From Alteromonas abrolhosensis (GTDB lineage Bacteria; Pseudomonadota; Gammaproteobacteria; Enterobacterales; Alteromonadaceae), in assembly GCF_001953635.1 (NCBI RefSeq), contig NZ_MEJH01000006.1, forward strand, positions 238,923-302,922: DNA of 64,000 nt, written 5' to 3'. The notes below the pieces were generated by a model. The model was not told where the DNA came from, did not search any database, and saw nothing but the letters and a program-made list of their open reading frames with translations. The position numbers and the translations under genes are program-made. Position 1 is the first letter of the stretch; every line of letters starts with the position of its first letter. Below are positions 8,056 to 15,476 of the stretch, one piece after another.

Positions 8056-8071
8056 AGCTCAGGTCTGAGCT
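8056..8071. repeat. Short palindrome between convergent genes
   Basis: AGCTCAG-GT-CTGAGCT, a 7-bp stem with two central bases and no T-run; a similar TAGCTCA lies upstream near 8008. It may be a weak bidirectional stop or a protein site. Confidence 0.4.
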
Positions 8072-8091
8072 AGTACACTTCAGTTCTTCAT

Positions 8092-9858
8092 TTAGATTAT
8101 AGTTATATCAATGGTTTCTTCATAAAGTTCTTGATAATTTTCTAATGGTTGAGATAAAAAGCTACGCTCAAATTTTCCTGCTCCTACGTAAAACAGCTTT
8201 GAATTAGTCGGAAAGTAAGCGTTTTGAACGTCTTTAACTCTGACTTTTTCGATAGGTTTTATTTCTTCACTTTCTTCATCACTAGGCTCTTTAACATGCT
8301 CAGATATAGACAGAAACGTCTGAGTATCACTTGGCAGATTATTCGCAATAAATGACAGAATAGTCTCCAAGTTAGTCTCATCTATATCCTCCTTGAGAAT
8401 GGCGTCAAGCAAGAATGGTAGTCTATGGGCTGTTTTCGATTTCGCTATCATGGCATTTAAAGCAAAATGATAAGCCATAACGGTTTTGTGAAGTTCAACA
8501 CCTTGACGTGGGAAAGAATGTATTTTGTACAAATCTAAATATCGAGAATCAGTCAAAGGCCTAAGGTTTAACTGTGATGTATACTCTGTGAATATCTTCT
8601 TGAATGCCTTTTCCTTACTTCTTCGTGAAAACATGGTTTCTTGTTCAGTAACCATAGAGCCAAGAGAAAGTTTAACGTCTTCTAAATCTCTTTCTAATTG
8701 CTCAATATCGGCTTGCATCCTTTTATATAGTGTAATATTTGCTTTATTTTCTACCCACTGTTGAAACGTTACTCCTTCGACGTTTTTGTCCAGAAGTACG
8801 CCATAATCATTAAAAATTTCGTTCTCGATTGCCGTCGCTTTTTTCTTAGACGAATTTATCTTAGACTTTTTATCTATTAGCTTATCTGTAATGTGCGACT
8901 CAAGTTCTAAAGTGTCATTATATTTTTGATAGTAGCTGTACAAGCCTTCAAGTGAGTATGACAGAACCTGCGTGCAGGCTGGGCAACGATCAACATCGTT
9001 GTAACTCTGTTTTTTGATATTACTTTTAGTTCTTTTCAGAATTCTATGATGATTTTGTAATAGAGAAAATTCATTACAAAGCTTTATGTACTTGTTCCTT
9101 TCTTCCTCTAATAAATTTGCCTTTAAAACGTAGTTTTCAATATAGGCTTCTGCTTGCTCGCCAAACGCTTCGTCAACCAAATTAGAAAACTGAAATTCTG
9201 CTTTCTTAGTGTATCGTTTGAGATTATTTAATTCAGCAGTTAGTCGATCTTTTTCCTTCGTTAACCTTCTATGCTCCAAGCGATCAAATCTATTACTTAT
9301 ACCTAGGTAATAATCTAAATAGTCGTCTTTAAATCCCTTGTAATATTGGAGATTAGAGAATGACTCACGCAAATATACCCAGCCTACAGATTGAGAAATA
9401 TAATATGGTAAAAACATGCTTTCAAGCGGAGCCGATTTTAGCTCTCCTTTTTGCTCAAGAATAAGCGAAAATCCAACCAATTTTCTTATGTAATCCTTCA
9501 GTCTGATGTGCTCAACACTGTTATCTGCATCTATTCCATGGAAAGAAACTACCTTTCCGCTTGGCTCTTTGACATAGATGGATTTTGAGTCCCTGACAAT
9601 AGCGTAATATTCCTCAATATCACCTACTTTCTTCGTAAAATCTACTCTGAACGTCGGTTCATATAACAGAATTTCTTCTAAACTTTCTCTGACGTCATTA
9701 ACTCCAAACGTGAACATAAGACTCAGGATCAAAGAGCTTTTACCTGATGTGTTGCGTCCACTGATTATATTTACACCAGGTGAAAATTCATTACTGAAGC
9801 AACAATTATGCGATTTCGAGCTTACAAATAATTTTTTAAACGTAATTGTATGGTTCAT
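8092..9858 (-). CDS. SMC/Rad50-like ATPase of a two-gene defence locus (LmuB-like)
   Basis: A 588-residue protein with a Walker A GRNTSGKSS (about residues 34-42), long coiled coil (about 200-450) interrupted by a single CPAC zinc-hook-like motif, and a C-terminal segment LPFLLDAILKED in the Walker B position. The overall design is that of a short SMC/Rad50-type ATPase. The start at 9858 is preferred over upstream in-frame codons because it overlaps the stop of the nuclease gene by one base (TAATG on the minus strand). Paired with a DUF4297/Cap4-type nuclease it matches the Lamassu family, in which the SMC-like protein senses invading DNA and releases the effector. No third gene (LmuC) is seen. 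Confidence 0.75.
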   Translation of the reverse strand: MNHTITFKKLFVSSKSHNCCFSNEFSPGVNIISGRNTSGKSSLILSLMFTFGVNDVRESLEEILLYEPTFRVDFTKKVGDIEEYYAIVRDSKSIYVKEPSGKVVSFHGIDADNSVEHIRLKDYIRKLVGFSLILEQKGELKSAPLESMFLPYYISQSVGWVYLRESFSNLQYYKGFKDDYLDYYLGISNRFDRLEHRRLTKEKDRLTAELNNLKRYTKKAEFQFSNLVDEAFGEQAEAYIENYVLKANLLEEERNKYIKLCNEFSLLQNHHRILKRTKSNIKKQSYNDVDRCPACTQVLSYSLEGLYSYYQKYNDTLELESHITDKLIDKKSKINSSKKKATAIENEIFNDYGVLLDKNVEGVTFQQWVENKANITLYKRMQADIEQLERDLEDVKLSLGSMVTEQETMFSRRSKEKAFKKIFTEYTSQLNLRPLTDSRYLDLYKIHSFPRQGVELHKTVMAYHFALNAMIAKSKTAHRLPFLLDAILKEDIDETNLETILSFIANNLPSDTQTFLSISEHVKEPSDEESEEIKPIEKVRVKDVQNAYFPTNSKLFYVGAGKFERSFLSQPLENYQELYEETIDITII

Positions 9859-10979
9859 TACAAGGCCTTTCCGTGGTGCTCTACAAATGCGCATAAAGTA
9901 GAGAAGAAAATATCAATATCGTTTAGATTGATGCTATTTTTACTTTTAATATCCGAAACGTACGCTTCAAACATTTCCTCATGGCTGTAATAACTCATAG
10001 AGTAGTCATTGTCCCTAACAAAGCTTTTTATTATCTGATGTTCGTTATTCATCATGTCCTTGAGAAGTTCAAATGTGTTCTTAATATAGTTTTCGTAATT
10101 ATTTTGGATACCTATAGGAACTCGAAACCTACGCGCTAGTTCTGTTGAGTGATCTCTCCACAGCTTGAATGTCTTTTGTTCCGTTTCAATAACATCAATC
10201 GCTTTCCTGATTTCATCGCCCTCAACCCTCTTTGAACTGTCAAGTAAAGTAATAACTTTGCCTTGGTTGTAAATGGCTTCAACTTCCCTAAACAGACTAA
10301 GAAGTAATTCAACGGCCGCAAAAGAATCTGATACATGTGGAAATTTCCTCCTCATTAGCCCGACCAGGCAATCTTTTTGTGCCCTCTTTGTTCGTGGAAA
10401 ATCTACCCACTGAATATGCAGGTTGTCGAGTTCATGTTTATGAAAAGTAATTTCTTCCTTGTCGCATAAACCGTTTACTTTCTTGGTAATTTTTTCCTTA
10501 ATTTCGTGAGGGAAAGAGTCGTATTTACGCTTACAGTTTTGCTCGTTAAGCAGGATTGTTATTTCCTTTTTTCCGTCATCTTTTTCTTGCTGATTAGGCG
10601 TGAATTTAAGTTCAATGTCGGAATTGGATATAAACGTAAGCTCATGAGTATAGTTTTGGCATTTAGGTGCTGGGTCGTTTCGCAGATCGTTTCCAACTTC
10701 TAGCATCTTAGCTATTATCTCAGAGAAACGTTTATCTATAGCCCATACCTTGCCGGAGAGTTTTTTGGCTTGATAGGAATGCACTTCTTCAATATTGCTG
10801 CGACAATCTGTTCTATAGCAAAATAGGAAATCGTCATGATGCTCTATACTCAGAAAGAACTCTCTCCCACTGAATCGATGATATTGGTCTAGGAGCAAGT
10901 ACAACGCACAATTGCGCTGAAACTCGAATCCCAATAAAGCATCTATACCTGAGTTAGCTGATTTTTTTCTTTTACTCAA
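9858..10979 (-). CDS. DUF4297/Cap4-like dsDNA nuclease effector (LmuA-like)
   Basis: A 373-residue protein. The N-terminal 75 residues read GIDALLGFEFQRN, IEHHDD (45-50), IEEVHSYQAKK (63-73): the spaced acids and QxK of a PD-(D/E)xK nuclease as in DUF4297/Cap4 effectors. The C-terminal part is helical and unrecognised. The start is a TTG at 10979 preceded by AAGGTG at proper spacing. It is the first gene of a two-gene operon with the SMC-like ATPase, translated with a one-base overlap. An abortive DNA-degrading role is inferred from the Lamassu family. Assignment of the nuclease fold is by motif only. Confidence 0.7.
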   Translation of the reverse strand: MSKRKKSANSGIDALLGFEFQRNCALYLLLDQYHRFSGREFFLSIEHHDDFLFCYRTDCRSNIEEVHSYQAKKLSGKVWAIDKRFSEIIAKMLEVGNDLRNDPAPKCQNYTHELTFISNSDIELKFTPNQQEKDDGKKEITILLNEQNCKRKYDSFPHEIKEKITKKVNGLCDKEEITFHKHELDNLHIQWVDFPRTKRAQKDCLVGLMRRKFPHVSDSFAAVELLLSLFREVEAIYNQGKVITLLDSSKRVEGDEIRKAIDVIETEQKTFKLWRDHSTELARRFRVPIGIQNNYENYIKNTFELLKDMMNNEHQIIKSFVRDNDYSMSYYSHEEMFEAYVSDIKSKNSINLNDIDIFFSTLCAFVEHHGKAL

Positions 10980-11506
10980 AGCTTCACCTTAATCAAAACC
11001 TTCATAGCATTCTTGTCACACAATGCCATTTTTCCTTAAACTTTTTGACATATTGTCACTTAAGTTGCTCATTGTAGGGGAGCAGGTTTTGCTTCTATGT
11101 CCTTTTATAAAAAACAGTTTTACATACTTTAGGTCAAACTCATATCCCATAGCGGTTATCATTCCGTTGATTTAAATTAGAGAATGAGGAGAGAGCGCAG
11201 CCATTCGTCTATATTAGCTTTAGTATGGCTGGAATTGACAATAGTGTGCCAGACGTAACTTTACTTCAACTTGCTTTTTTCAACTGTAGCCTAGATATGA
11301 GTTATTGCATCTTACTGAACTTTGGAAATTACATTTCTGTTATGCTTTGGCTTAACAGTCAAAGCTCATAGTTAACAAGGATTTTTGCACTATCCGACTA
11401 AGAATAGGTGTGACGATTTTTCGCTTTGTTACAGCATTTTGTCACAGGGAAGCGGCGCTACAGGCCGCTAAAATCAATAGGTGGCATCATTGCTACAAGG
11501 CTTGTA
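10980..11506. other. Intergenic region upstream of the defence operon
   Basis: About 530 bp with no gene I can support. It holds the presumed promoter of the minus-strand defence operon and a perfect palindrome at 11046-11058. The remainder up to the tRNA fragment shows nothing recognisable. Confidence 0.5.
11046..11058. promoter_or_regulatory. Candidate operator palindrome upstream of defence operon
   Basis: TGACA-TAT-TGTCA, a perfect 5-bp inverted repeat about 70 bp upstream of the TTG start of the nuclease gene, where a repressor site would be expected. No regulator gene is adjacent. Confidence 0.35.
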
Positions 11507-11555
11507 GGGATTGAAAATCCGCGTGTCCCTGGTTCGATCCCGGGTCGAGGCACCA
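11507..11555 (+). other. 3' half of tRNA-Phe: island attachment site
   Basis: GGATTGAAAATCC is a tRNA-Phe anticodon arm with GAA anticodon; it is followed by a variable loop, the T arm with GGTTCGATCC, and an acceptor strand TCGAGGC-ACCA. The expected 5' half (acceptor GCCTCGA and D arm) is missing upstream, so this is not a working tRNA but the duplicated 3' end left by site-specific integration into a tRNA-Phe gene. The intact gene should be left of the window. Confidence 0.85.
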
Positions 11556-11600
11556 TCATTTAAGCCCTTGCAGAAATGCGAGGGCTTTTTTGATCTCGGC
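11537..11600 (+). repeat. Attachment-site direct repeat, copy 1
   Basis: A 64-bp segment from the T arm of the tRNA-Phe remnant through its terminator, identical to 11657-11720 at an offset of exactly 120 bp. Confidence 0.9.
11562..11591 (+). terminator. tRNA-Phe terminator, copy 1
   Basis: Stem AAGCCCT...AGGGCTT followed by TTTT, directly after the CCA end of the tRNA fragment. Confidence 0.75.
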
Positions 11601-11656
11601 GGTTGAAAAACACAGGCACACGCTAACGTGCCCCTGCGGCTGCGCCGCGCGTTACA

Positions 11657-11720
11657 ATCCCGGGTCGAGGCACCATCATTTAAGCCCTTGCAGAAATGCG
11701 AGGGCTTTTTTGATCTCGGC
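11657..11720 (+). repeat. Attachment-site direct repeat, copy 2
   Basis: Second copy of the 64-bp segment, containing only the last 19 bases of tRNA-Phe with CCA plus the downstream terminator. A 56-bp insert (11601-11656), containing a GGCAC/GTGCC hairpin, separates it from copy 1. Confidence 0.9.
11682..11711 (+). terminator. tRNA-Phe terminator, copy 2
   Basis: Identical to the hairpin at 11562-11591; probably the original chromosomal terminator of the tRNA-Phe gene. Confidence 0.7.
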
Positions 11721-11922
11721 CAACCAGTCCCAAATTTTCAATCAAATCCGGTTTTTCCAAAAACTATTCTGATAAAAGTTCTTTCTTTAGTGCTCTAACC
11801 ATCCAGTTATGCCAAATTCTGCGTTAATGCATACGAAAGGGTACTTAATTTAGCGAGCGGTGCACTTATTGACTTTTAATCTAAGTAATTTCATGCACTT
11901 AATCGTCGAGGTTTGATTTAAT

Positions 11923-11957
11923 GCGTTTTGCGTTTTGCGTTTTGCGTTTTGCGTTTT
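11923..11957 (+). repeat. Five tandem copies of a 7-bp unit (GCGTTTT)
   Basis: Perfect heptanucleotide repeat directly after an ATG at 11921 that has GAGG nine bases upstream. Unit length is not a multiple of three, so copy-number change shifts the frame into the ORF downstream. Confidence 0.9.
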
Positions 11958-12024
11958 GCATGGGGTACGACTAGGCTTTAGTTGTGGACATTCACAATTT
12001 AAATTAAAAGGGAGTTTAATTACA

Positions 12025-12534
12025 ATGCTTAAGTATATTCATAGTTTTCTGTTATCGAATAAAAGCCATCGAGTACGTGTGAAGTCGCCAATTGTATTTA
12101 AATTAGGTGCTTATTTAACATTCTTCGTGGTTTCATCTATTGTATTTTCCGGTTCTACCTTAGCAAAAACGGTTTGTAGTACTGAAGTAGTAGAGGAAAA
12201 AGGCAACCCTACTCTCAGTTCTGAACTGATTGATGCAATGTATGAAGCAATTAGCACTAACACTTTCGACCTTAACGAACCTTATACTTTGATAAGTAAG
12301 AAACATTTCTGTACGGGTGTCGGAAAGTCCAATAAAGGAGCCGAAAGTGCTTTTGAAACCTTTAACAGTGTCCCAAATCCTGATCCAGCACCGAAAGAAG
12401 GTGATAAGCAAACAGTCAAACAGACTAGAGCTGATGGAACCAGGGAGTGGACTTACACTTATTTGAATGGAGTTTGGGTATTGACTGGATACAAATACAC
12501 CCCTTTGCCTGATGCTGATAGTTTGGATCCGTAA
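12025..12534 (+). CDS. Exported hypothetical protein, possibly phase variable
   Basis: A 169-residue protein from the ATG at 12025. A hydrophobic segment (GAYLTFFVVSSIVFSG, about residues 28-44) ending in TLAKT looks like a signal peptide or anchor; the mature part has two cysteines, a proline-rich NPDPAPKE stretch and a TREWTYTYLNGVW motif. No family recognised. The frame stays open upstream to the 7-bp repeats at 11923-11957: an ATG at 11921 is two bases out of phase with the ORF in the present five-copy state, and gain of one unit would fuse it in frame and add an N-terminal extension. The gene is the first on the chromosomal side of the attachment site. Confidence 0.6.
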   Translation: MLKYIHSFLLSNKSHRVRVKSPIVFKLGAYLTFFVVSSIVFSGSTLAKTVCSTEVVEEKGNPTLSSELIDAMYEAISTNTFDLNEPYTLISKKHFCTGVGKSNKGAESAFETFNSVPNPDPAPKEGDKQTVKQTRADGTREWTYTYLNGVWVLTGYKYTPLPDADSLDP

Positions 12535-12577
12535 TTGACCGGCCTCAAATAAATGGATTCACGATATAGATGAATTT

Positions 12578-12604
12578 GGGCATGATAATGCCCCCTAGTG
12601 GGGC
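12578..12604. repeat. Adjacent short hairpins downstream of the exported protein gene
   Basis: GGGCAT-GATA-ATGCCC (12578-12593) overlapping GCCCC-CTAGT-GGGGC (12590-12604). Mutually exclusive stems and no T-run; possibly a weak terminator. Confidence 0.4.
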
Positions 12605-12714
12605 TTATCGATGAAATCGAAATGAACAGATAGCTTCCAATATTAAGCAGCATGAAGCGGGGCTGAAAGGCCAATTAACACCTCAAGTCATTGATGATGA
12701 CGAACACACAAGCG

Positions 12715-13428
12715 CTAAGACATCTGTACCAAACTTAAAAACTCTTGAAGCGAAGACACATGGAATTGTGCCTTTGTTGACTTTTTAACGCCCGGTCGAA
12801 GTATCTGAACCGTTTTCATACCTAAACTATTACCCGCACTAATTTCTGACTCCTCACTGTCTCCAATAACCCATACCTCACTCGGAGCTGTATTATATTT
12901 TTTGACTATGATGTCGAAGTAGAATGCTTTGCCTTTTCTAGGCGGGTTACCTGGGTCATCGTAGTAAATGTGTTCAAAAGCACCTTCAACGCCCAATTGG
13001 CGAATTTTCGAATGTTGAAATTTTTGGAATCCAGAAGTTACAAGTAGCTTCACCCCTTCAAATGCATTAACTAAATGAGTGTCTTTATAGCCTTCAATAG
13101 GGTGCGCAATACTCAACTGCGAAAAGTACGCATAACTCGCAGATTTTGAATGCTCAGATAACTTATATTTTTCAACAATATAGTCCAAAGGTTTACGCCA
13201 AAAATCCAGACGCATTTCTTGTCTCATAGAGGGAGTTAAATCGTTACTCTTATCTGACTCGATGACATCGAATAGAGGTAGCAATATGTCTTCACCTACA
13301 CTATTGCCCGGTGCTAAGCAGTTGTCGAAATCAAAAATAATTAATGGCATGTGTGGATAAATTACTAGGGAGTGATGTGCACCATAGTCGCACATGAATG
13401 TTTCGATTTCAGAAAGAGCAACCTGCAT
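12715..13428 (-). CDS. HAD-superfamily hydrolase
   Basis: A 237-residue phosphatase-like protein with the four HAD motifs: DFDNCL (about residue 32-37, nucleophile and acid Asp), VTSGF (motif II), RKGKAF with the motif III lysine, and GDSEESEISAG (motif IV). Substrate is unknown. The first Met is used, but no good ribosome site is seen; the internal Met just before PLIIFDFDN would give the compact start usual in the family and cannot be excluded. Monocistronic and convergent with the exported-protein gene. Confidence 0.75.
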   Translation of the reverse strand: MQVALSEIETFMCDYGAHHSLVIYPHMPLIIFDFDNCLAPGNSVGEDILLPLFDVIESDKSNDLTPSMRQEMRLDFWRKPLDYIVEKYKLSEHSKSASYAYFSQLSIAHPIEGYKDTHLVNAFEGVKLLVTSGFQKFQHSKIRQLGVEGAFEHIYYDDPGNPPRKGKAFYFDIIVKKYNTAPSEVWVIGDSEESEISAGNSLGMKTVQILRPGVKKSTKAQFHVSSLQEFLSLVQMS

Positions 13429-13831
13429 AGTCGCGTACTTGTCGCATAGTTGAATTACGCCAAATACTCTGAAAATAAGCGCGATAAGTTCAAGTTAGCG
13501 CTTTTTAGGCGCAATTAAAGCCCAAAAACGCTTTTTTAATAAAAAACTTATGCATGTTCTTGCCTACTTTTCAAAATGGGTACTACGCTTACTTCATATG
13601 TAAAAACACAGCGAAATATAACGTTGTTACTCTTTGAAGGAGAACGCGTTGTGACATTGTGTTTGTAAGAGATAGTTTTCGGCCTATCACCTTTGGCGCG
13701 GAATTCAGTGAAGTTTTCCGGTGGCTAATAATGGCGAGAAGCGTGTTGCTTCATTCGTTGCCCTCGTTGATTTTGGGTAGCGTGACATTTGAGGTGGTGC
13801 TTAGCCGTGTGTAATTCTCAAGGAGAGTTTT
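13429..13831. other. Intergenic region, presumed promoter of chemotaxis cluster 1
   Basis: About 400 bp between divergent genes. I see no gene and no confident promoter consensus; it presumably holds the promoter of the che operon starting at 13832. Confidence 0.4.
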
Positions 13832-15016
13832 TTGTCAGCTAACAACACATCTTCAAATCAGCAAAGCGCTGTGAAAAGCATTTTCGCTATTTCTGGCATT
13901 GGGGTTATCGCTTCCTGGGCGCTGTATTTTTTAGTCTCGGCACTTGCTGCCCTAGCCGTCCTAACCGGCGCCATTGTTGTTTGTGCACTTATTCATGCAA
14001 AAAGTAACAGTGAAAGTGAAGAGATATATCCGGCAGACGACGGCGCGGAAGATGGAGCTGGAAAAGGCAGCGCAGATTTGGAGGCCGTTAGTCAGGGGCT
14101 AAGCATATCGCTGAGCACCTGCGACGGCAATTTATCGGATATTAAATCGACGCAGGATGATGCAGTAGAAACACTTTCCCACGCTTTTAGTAGCTTAAAA
14201 GGTCTAGTTTCTCAGCAAACTGAGTGCATTGAAGACTTACTTAGCGTGGATGAAGCGCATACGCAGTCGTATTCGGATCGAATGCGCAACTTCGCTCGCG
14301 AAACCGATGGAACGCTAACGCAATTTATAGAATCCACAGAGCAAATGTCGTCATCGACGAAGCATTTAATGGAGCAAGTTCAAACCATTCAGCAAGCCAT
14401 GCCAACGGTAATTGAAGCCCTAAGTGGTATTGATGACATTGCAGCTCAAACAAATTTACTTGCCTTGAACGCAGCTATAGAGGCGGCGCGAGCAGGAGAG
14501 GCAGGCCGAGGCTTTGCTGTAGTCGCAGATGAAGTGAGAGCGCTATCGACTCGATCTACTCAGTTCAGCGATGTCATCAAAACTCAGGTCGAAAATATAA
14601 GAAGCTTGGTAGATAAGCTTACCGATACTGCAGAGTTTGTTGCGTCGCAAGATATATCTCAGGTGGTAAATGCGAAGTCACATATCAGCGAGCAGCTTTC
14701 AGAAATTATCAAAAAGGCAGAGGCTGACCTTGTAACTACAAAGCAAATTGAAGACATAGGTTTGCAACTTGATGAGTCGATAAACGCGGCCATTCGGGGT
14801 ATGCAATTCGGTGACATTAACGGCCAACACATTCAGTACACCCAAGAAATGATCAAGTTCATTTTAGAGCAGTTGGCCACGTTAGATGCCAACAATATCG
14901 AGAATTTTATAAGCGCATTAAACGAGTACCAAAAAGGGCTCGCTGCGAAAGGAAAAAATGATCACAACCCAGTGTCTGCAACGTCAATGGACGCAGGGGA
15001 AGTGGAATTGTTCTAA
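13832..15016 (+). CDS. Membrane MCP-like protein with CheZ-like C-terminal motif (cluster 1)
   Basis: A 394-residue protein from a TTG at 13832 with AAGGAGAG upstream. Two back-to-back membrane spans (about residues 18-55) leave no room for a periplasmic sensor. The cytoplasmic part carries a receptor-type signalling hairpin with tip [16 protein letters not shown] and [13 protein letters not shown]. Near the C-terminus [15 protein letters not shown] is followed by a helix ending EQL, which aligns with the CheZ active-site helix (FQDLTGQ, catalytic Asp and Gln conserved); the protein ends in an acidic peptide MDAGEVELF reminiscent of the CheY-binding tail of CheZ. Proposed role: membrane-tethered scaffold and phosphatase for the CheY encoded next. 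First gene of the operon. Confidence 0.75.
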   Translation: MSANNTSSNQQSAVKSIFAISGIGVIASWALYFLVSALAALAVLTGAIVVCALIHAKSNSESEEIYPADDGAEDGAGKGSADLEAVSQGLSISLSTCDGNLSDIKSTQDDAVETLSHAFSSLKGLVSQQTECIEDLLSVDEAHTQSYSDRMRNFARETDGTLTQFIESTEQMSSSTKHLMEQVQTIQQAMPTVIEALSGIDDIAAQTNLLALNAAIEAARAGEAGRGFAVVADEVRALSTRSTQFSDVIKTQVENIRSLVDKLTDTAEFVASQDISQVVNAKSHISEQLSEIIKKAEADLVTTKQIEDIGLQLDESINAAIRGMQFGDINGQHIQYTQEMIKFILEQLATLDANNIENFISALNEYQKGLAAKGKNDHNPVSATSMDAGEVELF

Positions 15017-15073
15017 GCTAAGAAAGGAATAGGAAGCACCGTCAGTAATGACATACTTTGGAGAAGTGAGCAT

Positions 15074-15439
15074 ATGAGCAAACACATTTTAGTGGTAGAC
15101 GATTCAGTATCTATTCGTCAGATGGTAGAGATGACCCTCAAAGGGGCGGGCTATACCGTAACGACGGCCCAAGATGGTCAGGAAGCGTTAGATAAATGTA
15201 AAAGTCAGCAATTCAATTTCGTATTAACCGACCAAAATATGCCTCGAATGGACGGCCTTACGCTTATCAAAAATTTGCGAGACCTTGGGGCTTACAGCAG
15301 AACGCCAGTCGTAATGCTTACCACTGAAGCAGGCGACGATATGAAAGCGAAGGGAAAAGCCGCAGGCGCTACAGGCTGGATGGTAAAACCTTTCGATCCC
15401 AACAAGCTTCTTGATGTAACGAAGCGCGTGTTAGGCTAA
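15074..15439 (+). CDS. cheY: Chemotaxis response regulator CheY (cluster 1)
   Basis: Single receiver domain, 121 residues. Acidic pair D9-D10, phosphoacceptor D53 in LTDQNMP, T83 in MLTTEAGDD and K105 in VKPFDP are all present. No output domain, so it acts by binding a target, presumably a flagellar switch or another effector. It sits between the MCP-like protein and CheA. It is almost identical in layout to the second copy at 25104. Confidence 0.93.
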   Translation: MSKHILVVDDSVSIRQMVEMTLKGAGYTVTTAQDGQEALDKCKSQQFNFVLTDQNMPRMDGLTLIKNLRDLGAYSRTPVVMLTTEAGDDMKAKGKAAGATGWMVKPFDPNKLLDVTKRVLG

Positions 15440-15476
15440 GTCGCCCTCCCACTCCTAAAATCTGGAAGGATTCGGA

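Noticed and set aside
7976..11506. A third Lamassu gene (LmuC)
   Set aside because: No open frame of suitable size lies between, before or after the two genes in the same direction.
11590..11772. Open frame across the second attachment repeat
   Set aside because: It spans the tRNA tail and terminator, has no ribosome site and no protein-like features.
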